Below, piece after piece: positions 16,161 to 22,977 of a DNA stretch of 64,000 nt (the first letter of the stretch is position 1; every line of letters begins with the position of its first letter). The notes below the pieces were generated by a model. The model saw nothing but the letters and a program-made list of their open reading frames with translations, was not told the origin of the DNA and made no database searches. Origin of the DNA: Arthrobacter sp. StoSoilA2. GTDB lineage: Bacteria; Actinomycetota; Actinomycetes; Actinomycetales; Micrococcaceae. Location of the stretch: contig NZ_AP024643.1 of NCBI RefSeq assembly GCF_019977195.1, positions 3,286,001 to 3,350,000 on the forward strand. The letters are read 5' to 3'. The position numbers and the translations under genes were made by a program.

Positions 16161-17882
16161 TTATTGCTGTGCAGCGTCCAAAGTGACTTCCACTTCCTGG
16201 GACTGGCCGTTGCGCTGGATAGTTACCTTGACCTTGGCGCCAGCGGGCTGTTCGCGGACCGCCGCGGTCAACTGGTTGGGGTCAGTCACCTGGTAGTCAC
16301 CGAACTTGGTGACGACGTCGCCAACCTTGATGCCGGCCTTCGCCGCGGCCGAACCCGAGGTCACTGAAGCCACCTCCGCGCCAACCGAGAACCCTGAATC
16401 GCTACCCGTGGACGACTTCGACCGCACAGAGACACCAAACTGGCCATGGCTTGCCTTGCCGGTATCGATGATTTCCTGTGCAACTCGCTTGGCATGGTTG
16501 ATCGGGATACTGAAGCCCACACCGATGTTGCCGGTTGAGGAATCCGATGTGCCACTGCCTGCAGACGCGATGGCGACATTGACGCCGATGATCTCGCCCT
16601 TGCTGTTCACAAGCGCACCACCGGAGTTGCCCGGGTTGATCGCGGCGTCAGTCTGGATCACGTTGATCGAGATCGAGCCCTCGTTCGCAGTCGGCTGGCC
16701 CTGGCCACCGCCCGGAGGGGCGAACTGGAAGCCCTGGTCGCCGCCCTGCGAATCGTCAGTGCCTTCCTTCGGCGCAGCAGAGGAGGCGACGCTGATAGTG
16801 CGGTTGAGCGTGGAGACAATACCGTCCGTCACAGTGCCAGTCAGGCCAAGCGGCGAACCGATCGCGACGGCGGTGTCCCCCACATTGATCTTCGAAGAGT
16901 CACCGAGCGTGGCAGGCACCAAGCCGGACGTGTCGTCGACTTTGATGACCGCAAGGTCCGATAGCGGATCGGTTCCAACGACCTTGGCTTTCAAGACTTT
17001 CCCATCACTGGTGCGGACCTCGATGGCAGCATTCGACGTAGCACCATCCAGGGTCACCACGTGCGTATTGGTCAGGATGTGGCCCTGGTCATCGATAATG
17101 ATGCCGGAGCCCGTTCCGCCTTCGTTACCGGCCGTCGCTTTGATGGTGACAACGCTCGGCGACGCCTTCGCTGCCGCTGCGGTGATGACGTTGACGTCAT
17201 CCTTGTTGTTGACGATCACGGTGCTCGACTGCCCGCCCGTTGAAGCCGCCGGTGCCGGGTTGTCCAAAAGCATGTTGCTGCCCGCCACCACGCCGCCACC
17301 TACCAGGCCCGCGGCGAGGATGCTGGCAAGGAGCGTCCCAATGCCGAACGCAGGATTGCGCTTGGCGCCTACCGGGGACTGCTGGCCAGGTGCGCTGTGG
17401 AAGCCCTGCCCGGGAGCGGGGTTTCCGGGAGCGTGGTTTCCGGGGTTGGTCCCCCCGCCGTAAAACGGCTGGTGCTGGGGGTAGTTGGGGCGGTGCCCGG
17501 GTTCGTGGGGCTGAGGGCCGCCGTAGTACTGTGGCTGGCCTGTGTTTGGCTGGCCTGTGTGTGGCTGGCCTGCGTTGGTCTGTGCCCGTGTGTTTGGCTG
17601 GCCTGTGTTGCCCTGTGCCCCTGGGTTGGCTTTGGCTGGACTGCCATTGGTGTGAGGCGCCGATTGGGCAGGAGGCTGGAAGGCCGGCAGCGGAGTTGTT
17701 GCATGCGTACCGGTTTCCTGCCCGGAATTCCAAGCAGAGTGCTGGGTTGGCTGCTGATGGGTTGGCTGCTGCTGGGTTGGCTGCTGCCGGGTTGGGGCGG
17801 CGTCAGAGCTTTCAGCGGGATCCCGGGGCTCGGACGGATCACGATTCTCTGGTGCGGTGCCCTGCGCTGGGTTCTCCGTCAT
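16161..17882 (-). CDS. HtrA/DegP-like membrane-anchored serine protease with PDZ domain
   Basis: This 573-residue envelope protease should degrade misfolded proteins outside the membrane. Residues 1-175 are cytoplasmic and rich in Pro, Gln, Thr and Gly with short imperfect repeats (QQPTQ-, NTGQP-like). One membrane span is at about 179-201. The trypsin-like domain has His274 (TNTHVV), Asp309 (SDLAVIKV) and Ser420 (NPGNSGGALV). A single PDZ domain occupies the last 100 residues. The start at 17882 is preceded by AAAGGAAG; an ATG 15 bases upstream would overlap that site. It is divergent from the TPM-domain gene, and with PspA this forms an envelope-stress neighbourhood. Confidence 0.93.
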   Translation of the reverse strand: MTENPAQGTAPENRDPSEPRDPAESSDAAPTRQQPTQQQPTHQQPTQHSAWNSGQETGTHATTPLPAFQPPAQSAPHTNGSPAKANPGAQGNTGQPNTRAQTNAGQPHTGQPNTGQPQYYGGPQPHEPGHRPNYPQHQPFYGGGTNPGNHAPGNPAPGQGFHSAPGQQSPVGAKRNPAFGIGTLLASILAAGLVGGGVVAGSNMLLDNPAPAASTGGQSSTVIVNNKDDVNVITAAAAKASPSVVTIKATAGNEGGTGSGIIIDDQGHILTNTHVVTLDGATSNAAIEVRTSDGKVLKAKVVGTDPLSDLAVIKVDDTSGLVPATLGDSSKINVGDTAVAIGSPLGLTGTVTDGIVSTLNRTISVASSAAPKEGTDDSQGGDQGFQFAPPGGGQGQPTANEGSISINVIQTDAAINPGNSGGALVNSKGEIIGVNVAIASAGSGTSDSSTGNIGVGFSIPINHAKRVAQEIIDTGKASHGQFGVSVRSKSSTGSDSGFSVGAEVASVTSGSAAAKAGIKVGDVVTKFGDYQVTDPNQLTAAVREQPAGAKVKVTIQRNGQSQEVEVTLDAAQQ

Positions 17883-18228
17883 GGGACTTCCTTTCATCCT
17901 TGTCTCCCATAACTATGGCCCTTATTACTGGAACAAAATCGGACGTTCGCTGGGAGCTTCCTGAAAGCCCGTTTCAGTGCTGCACAGGACCCCGGGTAAA
18001 GGACAGCGAGGGCTGATACACAGAGCCTCAACGCGCAGGCATTGCGGGTTTCTCCTATGTTTCGCTGGTGGCATATTCAACGCTGTGGACGGGGTATGGG
18101 GTGCACCATAGAATCAAGTGGAATTGCCACAGCGACCTGCGGCTTTACAAACCATGCGTGGGGGCGCTGAGCATTCTGTGACGATTGGTTCGCCTTGTTC
18201 CAGTCGCAGACGTGCTGAAGGGTTGCAC
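17883..18228. other. 346-bp divergent intergenic region between HtrA-like and TPM-domain genes
   Basis: It must hold the promoters of both genes. On the plus side TAGAAT (18109-18114) is a fair -10 box with only a poor -35 (GTGGAC, 18 bp away), giving a leader of roughly 110 bases before the gene at 18229. On the minus side no clear box pair was found. No RNA gene or repeat was recognised. Confidence 0.5.
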
Positions 18229-20277
18229 ATGCGGTCAATAGTGAAACGTGTACTCGCCGTGATTGGCGTGGCTGGAATGTTGGCCCTCCCGGCCGGCGCC
18301 GCCTGGGCAGCAGATCCGGTGACCATACCGTCCGGCCAAAACATCGTGGATGATGCCAATGTCCTGGGCAGCCGCAAGGGCGAAGTTCAGGAAGCCATCC
18401 AGAAAACACTCAAGGACCACAAATACAACCTGTACGTGGTTACGGTGAACTCCTTCGAGAATCCGTCAGATCCCAAGGCGTGGACCGCAGCGGTAGCCAA
18501 AGCCAAGGGCATGGGCAAGCCTGATGCGATCCTTGCGATTTCCACGGCTGGCCAGTACAACTTCGCGCTCAACTCAGGTAGCCCCATCTACTCGAAGCAG
18601 GGCGCTATAGCCCAAAACGCCGTGGCTGCCAACCTGGGCGGCGGCAAGAAGGACTACGCCCAGGCAGCAATTGACACAGCCGCAGCAATTGGGGACGCCG
18701 CCGGTGGCGGCAGCGGTACCGTGCCGAGCGGTAATGGCAGTGTCGGAGTCCTCGTCGGTGTGGGCGTAGTGGCAGCAGGTGGCGCGGCTACCTATCTCTA
18801 CCTGCGAAATCGCCGCAAGAAGACCGGCCAGGCATCAAGCGCCAGCTACGGCCCCCAAGGAGAAGAGCTTGACCCACTGGCAGGGCTGAGCATTCCGGAG
18901 CTGCGCCAGAAGAGCGGCTCGTTGCTTATCGAGGCCGATGACGCCATTAAATCCAGCGAACAGGAACTCGGATTCGCCCAGGCCCAGTACGGTGATTCGG
19001 CGATTGGCAACTTCACCAAGGCTCTTCAGGAAGCCAAAGCCCACATGACCGAATCGTTCAAGCTGCAACAGCAACTGGACGACCATATTCCGGACACTGA
19101 GGAACAACAGCGGACGTGGCTCGGAGAGATTATTCGCCGTTCCGAGGCGGCCCTCGCATCACTGCGTGACCAGAAGGCAGACTTCGACTCCCTTCGCGAG
19201 CTCGAGAAGAAGGCCCCGCAGGCCCTGGCCACCGTCACGGCAGGTGCCCGGGAGGCCGACTCCAGGATCGCCACTGCAGAGCAATCCCTTGAAAGCCTTC
19301 GCAGCAAGTACGCCGAGTCTGCGTTGACGCAGGTCTCCGACAACATCCTGCAGGCGAAGGAACGCCTGGCGTTCGTTCAGAATGCAGCAACTACCGCCCA
19401 GGAAAAACTGGCTGCGGGAGAAAACAGCCTGGCCGCCGTAGCGGTTCGCGCTGCCGAAGAGAGCCTGCACCAGACGAACGTCCTTATCGACGCGATCTCC
19501 AAGACGGCGGGCAGCCTTGACGAGGCCCGCGCCTCCTTGGAAAGCGCTGTCGCCGAGACCAGCCAGGACCTCGCGCAGGCCAGGGCCATGATCCAGTCAG
19601 GTGAACATCCTGAACTAGCAGGGCCCGTGGCTGGTGTGGAGGCGGCGCTGGGTCAAGTCAAGGCTGAAATCCAAGGTGGAAAGATCGACCCCATAGCTAC
19701 CTTGACCCGCGTAGAAACAGCACACCAGGCGCTTGATCAGTCATTGACCGGCATCCGCGACCAGCAGGAACAGGCCCGCCGTGCACAAGCATCCTTGCAG
19801 CAGACCATCATGGCGGCGCAGGCCCAGATCAGCGCGACCTCGGACTACATCACGGCACGTCGTGGCGGCGTTGGAACTGAGGCCCGCACCAGGCTCGCCG
19901 AAGCCCAGCGCAATCTCGACTACGCTTTGTCGATCTCGCGCAATGACCCTGTAACGGCGTTGACCTACGCCCAGCAGGCCCACTCACTCGCTGCACAGGC
20001 AGCCCAGCTGGCGCAGGCCGACGTCGACCACTTCGGTTATGCCGATCAAGGCTACGGCCGCGGTGGAATGTTCGGAGGCGGCGGCGGAGGTGGCGGCCTT
20101 GGAGGCGCAATTCTCGGCGGTATCCTGATCAACTCCATCTTCAACAGCGGTGGCGGCGGTTGGGGCGGCGGCCACAACGACGGCGGTGGCGGCGGATTCT
20201 TCGGTGGCGACTCCGGCGGCGGCGACTGGGGTGGCGGCGGAGGTGATTTCGGCGGCGGCGACTCCGGCAGTTTCTAG
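18229..20277 (+). CDS. Secreted/membrane TPM-domain protein with long coiled coil and Gly-rich tail
   Basis: A signal peptide (cleavage near AWA-ADP, about residue 27) is followed by a TPM domain (30-160). Then come a membrane span at about 168-190, a basic stop (RNRRKK), and some 370 residues of predicted coiled coil rich in Ala, Glu and Gln. The last 60 residues are mostly Gly with Asp and Trp. TPM proteins occur in photosystem II repair and as actinobacterial envelope proteins; the function here is unknown. The start at 18229 has TGAAGGG upstream. The next gene, 100 bp downstream, encodes PspA, another coiled-coil membrane-stress protein, so a joint role is likely. Confidence 0.85.
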   Translation: MRSIVKRVLAVIGVAGMLALPAGAAWAADPVTIPSGQNIVDDANVLGSRKGEVQEAIQKTLKDHKYNLYVVTVNSFENPSDPKAWTAAVAKAKGMGKPDAILAISTAGQYNFALNSGSPIYSKQGAIAQNAVAANLGGGKKDYAQAAIDTAAAIGDAAGGGSGTVPSGNGSVGVLVGVGVVAAGGAATYLYLRNRRKKTGQASSASYGPQGEELDPLAGLSIPELRQKSGSLLIEADDAIKSSEQELGFAQAQYGDSAIGNFTKALQEAKAHMTESFKLQQQLDDHIPDTEEQQRTWLGEIIRRSEAALASLRDQKADFDSLRELEKKAPQALATVTAGAREADSRIATAEQSLESLRSKYAESALTQVSDNILQAKERLAFVQNAATTAQEKLAAGENSLAAVAVRAAEESLHQTNVLIDAISKTAGSLDEARASLESAVAETSQDLAQARAMIQSGEHPELAGPVAGVEAALGQVKAEIQGGKIDPIATLTRVETAHQALDQSLTGIRDQQEQARRAQASLQQTIMAAQAQISATSDYITARRGGVGTEARTRLAEAQRNLDYALSISRNDPVTALTYAQQAHSLAAQAAQLAQADVDHFGYADQGYGRGGMFGGGGGGGGLGGAILGGILINSIFNSGGGGWGGGHNDGGGGGFFGGDSGGGDWGGGGGDFGGGDSGSF

Positions 20278-20376
20278 CCCCACACTTTAGCTGGGGTCCA
20301 TGCCCCATCTAGGAGCGGTACAACAACTGATCACTGATTTCAGTGGGTTCCACTGAGCAGGACGAAAGGCAACACC

Positions 20377-21165
20377 ATGGTTAAGCAGTCCATTTTCGGC
20401 CGGATCTCGCAGCTCGCCAAAGCAAACATCAACGCTTTGCTGGACCAGGCTGAAGACCCGCAGAAGATGCTGGACCAGATGGTCCGCGACTACACGAACA
20501 ACATTGCTGAGGCCGAGTCGGCAGTGGCTCAGACCATCGGAAACCTCCGCATGCTGCAGGCCGACTACAACGAAGACGTCAAGAACGCCCAGGACTGGGG
20601 CAACAAAGCCCTTGCCGCGTCGCGCAAGGCCGACGAGTACCGGGCTGCCGGTGATACCGAGGATGCCACGAAGTTCGACAACCTGGCCAAGGTTGCCATC
20701 CAGCGTCAGATGACGGCAGAGTCGGAAGCCAGGGCCGCGGAGCCCAGCATTGCGTCCCAGACCGAGGTTGTGGACAAGCTCAAGAGTGGGCTTGACCAGA
20801 TGAAGAACAAGCTCAACCAGCTCACGGCGAAGCGCAACGAACTCGTAGCCCGCTCCAAGACCGCAGCTGCGCAGTCGCAGGTACACGATGCTTTGAAGAG
20901 CATTGACATCATGGACCCAACCAGTGAAGTTGGCCGTTTCGAAGAGAAGATTCGCCGGGAGGAAGCCAAGGTCCTGGGCCAACAGGAACTTGCCGCATCC
21001 AGCTTGGATGCCCAGTTCAATCAGCTGGAAGACCTCGGAGAGCAGACCGAAATTGAGGCCCGCCTGGCGGCCTTGAAGTCCGGAGGCAGCAAGCCTGCCA
21101 TCGGGGCCGGGGCCCCGGCCTCCAGCGGTGCAACGATCGACGAAACCGACTTCGACAAGCTCTAG
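20377..21165 (+). CDS. pspA: PspA/IM30 phage-shock family protein
   Basis: The 262-residue protein is almost wholly helical, with the PspA N-terminus SIFGRISQLAKANINALLDQ and conserved DPQKMLDQMVRDY near residue 27. PspA-family proteins coat stressed inner membranes and are ESCRT-III relatives. The C-terminal 40 residues are a Gly/Ala-rich tail. GAAAGG precedes the ATG. It follows the TPM-domain gene on the same strand, and a hairpin terminator lies 45 bp downstream. No PspB/C/F homologue is visible, as usual in actinobacteria. Confidence 0.93.
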   Translation: MVKQSIFGRISQLAKANINALLDQAEDPQKMLDQMVRDYTNNIAEAESAVAQTIGNLRMLQADYNEDVKNAQDWGNKALAASRKADEYRAAGDTEDATKFDNLAKVAIQRQMTAESEARAAEPSIASQTEVVDKLKSGLDQMKNKLNQLTAKRNELVARSKTAAAQSQVHDALKSIDIMDPTSEVGRFEEKIRREEAKVLGQQELAASSLDAQFNQLEDLGEQTEIEARLAALKSGGSKPAIGAGAPASSGATIDETDFDKL

Positions 21166-21210
21166 CTATGTAGGGCCTTACGGCTCTCTGATGTGCACCT
21201 GAACCATGCA

Positions 21211-21250
21211 AATGGCCGGATCCCTTCCAGGGTCCGGCCATTCTGTTTCT
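21211..21250 (+). terminator. Terminator after pspA
   Basis: AATGGCCGGA plus CCC pairs with GGG plus TCCGGCCATT around a CTTCCA-type loop, with one bulged T. A CTGTTTCT tail follows. It also lies at the end of the convergent GntR gene. Confidence 0.75.
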
Positions 21251-21264
21251 GTCGCCAACCATGC

Positions 21265-22062
21265 CTAGAGCAGGGAAGACTCCAAGGGGTCCTGGCCAGG
21301 ACCAACGTCCGTGGCCACTTCAGCACGGATTTCGAAACCCTTGGGGTGGAAATAAGTCACCGTGCATTCAAGGACTTCACCGTGCGGCCCCAAAGTGGTC
21401 CGCTCCAAGCGCGGGACCATGGGAAATTCACGGACATTCAAGGCATCGGCAAGGTGCTCCGGTGGGGCGTGCATCGTGACCGTGATTTCGGCCCGCTGGA
21501 GAGGCTTGGACGTCCTGTCCTGGATCACCTGGTAAATGGAATTGCGCTCAGCATCCGCGAGGCTGATGTGACGGCCGATGTGGGAAGGGATAAAGATTTC
21601 GGCAATGGCATAGGGCCATCCGCCGCTTGAATAGGAGCGACGGATCACCAGGACGAGATTGTCATCGGACACCAGCTTGGCTGGCACGGACCTGTCCTTC
21701 TCCATCCATTTGTATTCAATCAGGCCTTTGACAGTCTTCATTCCTGCTGCTGTGAACGTCTCCATGAAGGGCGCCAAGCGGTTTAACATCCGGACCGGAC
21801 GCTGCGCCATGACGAAAGTACCCTTGCCCTGCCGGCGAACAAGCAACCCCTTCACAACAAGGGTTTCAATTGCTTTGCGGACCGTAGTACGACTGATCCC
21901 GTACTCGTCCATCAACGATTCCTCGGTCGGGATCCGTGCGCCCGGTTCCAACCGGCTGACTTGATCAGTCAGGACGTCTGCAACCTGCTGGTACACCGCT
22001 ACGGGGCTGTTCCTTTGCAGGGCCTGTCGATCCAGGTCCTGGCTGAAGTCTTCTTTGACCAT
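21265..22062 (-). CDS. GntR-family regulator with UTRA effector domain (HutC subfamily)
   Basis: The N-terminal 80 residues form a GntR winged helix (PTEESLMDEYGISRTTVRKAI near 45-65). The C-terminal 165 residues form a UTRA small-molecule-binding domain. HutC-type repressors respond to histidine derivatives, amino sugars or other metabolites. The start at 22062 has GGAAGG in front; the frame open to 22170 adds a Cys/Arg-rich stretch without homology. No metabolic operon adjoins it, so its target is unknown. It is convergent with pspA and followed on its upstream side by the tRNA locus. Confidence 0.9.
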   Translation of the reverse strand: MVKEDFSQDLDRQALQRNSPVAVYQQVADVLTDQVSRLEPGARIPTEESLMDEYGISRTTVRKAIETLVVKGLLVRRQGKGTFVMAQRPVRMLNRLAPFMETFTAAGMKTVKGLIEYKWMEKDRSVPAKLVSDDNLVLVIRRSYSSGGWPYAIAEIFIPSHIGRHISLADAERNSIYQVIQDRTSKPLQRAEITVTMHAPPEHLADALNVREFPMVPRLERTTLGPHGEVLECTVTYFHPKGFEIRAEVATDVGPGQDPLESSLL

Positions 22063-22172
22063 CCGGCCTTCCCATTCATTCCCCGCACGCAGCCATTCCG
22101 GATTTGATGCTAGCACCGGCGTTGGACCCCAGCACCGGCACCGCGGGCGCTTGGCGCAGCATGAAAACAAAA

Positions 22173-22204
22173 AGGTCCGGATCAGTGAAAACTGATCCGG
22201 ACCT
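22173..22204 (-). terminator. Terminator of the first initiator tRNA gene
   Basis: Perfect 14-bp arms AGGTCCGGATCAGT and ACTGATCCGGACCT around GAAA, followed on the minus strand by TTTTTGTTTTC. Confidence 0.9.
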
Positions 22205-22212
22205 TTCTCCAG

Positions 22213-22286
22213 TTGCGGGGACAGGATTTGAACCTGTGACCTCTGGGTTATGAGCCCAGCGAGCTACCGAACTGCTCCACCCCGCG
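22213..22286 (-). tRNA. Initiator tRNA-Met (CAT), copy 1
   Basis: The 74-base gene has the unpaired C1 opposite A72 and the three G-C pairs below the anticodon loop (GGG CTCATAA CCC) that mark initiator tRNAs. CCA is not encoded. It is identical to copy 2. The -10-like TAGAGT is present upstream, but the -35 box seen at copy 2 is replaced by unrelated sequence. Confidence 0.95.
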
Positions 22287-22337
22287 TCGCAAGAACAACT
22301 CTACCGCACCAGGCAGGGTGCTTATGACCATCACGCG

Positions 22338-22574
22338 GTGAAGGTGGTGCAGATCACGGGCTGGAGGGTTGGCCACATAAGATCCGGGGTCATAGGACAA
22401 ACGTGTGCACGGGGGACACTGTTCAGGTACCTGGGCGCCGAGTTCGCCGGCCTCCAGATCGCCTCGACCACCAACCGCTTGGAAGGCGGCACCGACGCCC
22501 AACTCCGGTTACTGCAACGGGCCCACCGGGGCATAAGCGAAGAGCACCGCAAAGGCTGGGCCGGACGCACATGA
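22338..22574 (+). pseudogene. Remnant of an IS1249-like transposase (C-terminal piece)
   Basis: A 78-codon fragment contains a stretch STTNRLEGGTDAQLR followed by RAHRGISEEH, which resembles the C-terminal region of IS1249/IS256-type transposases. The DDE catalytic part is missing and the fragment ends early, so it is non-functional. It lies between the two initiator tRNA copies. The family name is from memory of the motif and needs a database search. Confidence 0.6.
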
Positions 22575-22581
22575 CGCACCC

Positions 22582-22639
22582 GGGATTTATACACTCTTTG
22601 TCCCATAACCCGGATTTACACACGTTTTGTCCCATAACC
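22582..22639. repeat. Two tandem 29-bp near-identical units beside the transposase remnant
   Basis: Units at 22582-22610 and 22611-22639 share GGATTTA-ACAC and TTTGTCCCATAACC with five differences. They sit just after the transposase fragment and may be the surviving end of the insertion sequence or a duplicated target. Confidence 0.7.
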
Positions 22640-22660
22640 CTAAGATCCGGGAAAACAAAA

Positions 22661-22690
22661 GATCCGGACCAGTGAATACTGATCCGGATC
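22661..22690 (-). terminator. Terminator of the second initiator tRNA gene
   Basis: Arms GATCCGGACCAGT and ACTGATCCGGATC (one mismatch), extended by AAAA/TTTT. It is clearly a diverged copy of the terminator at 22173-22204. Confidence 0.85.
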
Positions 22691-22700
22691 TTTTCTCCAG

Positions 22701-22774
22701 TTGCGGGGACAGGATTTGAACCTGTGACCTCTGGGTTATGAGCCCAGCGAGCTACCGAACTGCTCCACCCCGCG
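22701..22774 (-). tRNA. Initiator tRNA-Met (CAT), copy 2
   Basis: It is identical to copy 1 over all 74 bases, with the same C1-A72 mismatch and GGG/CCC anticodon stem. It has a good promoter upstream and its own terminator, so it is probably the main expressed copy. Confidence 0.95.
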
Positions 22775-22785
22775 TCGCAAGAACA

Positions 22786-22814
22786 ACATTACCGTCCGGT
22801 GAATGGCAGACCAA
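22786..22814 (-). promoter_or_regulatory. Promoter of initiator tRNA copy 2
   Basis: On the minus strand TTGGTC (22814-22809) and TAATGT (22791-22786) are separated by 17 bp, placing transcription a few bases before the tRNA 5' end at 22774. Confidence 0.6.
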
Positions 22815-22903
22815 ATCCTAACGACGTGATGTGCATCTCCCCCGGTCAATATCGCTCAATCGAATTTCCGGAAGAGCGCTTCCCCAACCATTTTGTAAAC
22901 CAA

Positions 22904-22945
22904 AAGGGCCGTTGCCCGCTCCAGGAGGAGAGGACAACGGCCCTT
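22904..22945 (-). terminator. Terminator of the UPF0182 gene
   Basis: Arms AAGGGCCGTTG and CAACGGCCCTT enclose a 20-base loop, followed on the minus strand by TTTGGTTTAC. Confidence 0.75.
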
Positions 22946-22977
22946 CTAGTCACGCGGCGTCAACCTTTCACCGGCTA

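Noticed and set aside
21265..22062. GntR-family gene as the gluconate repressor
   Set aside because: It carries a UTRA domain (HutC type) and lies about 8 kb from gntK with no shared site recognised.
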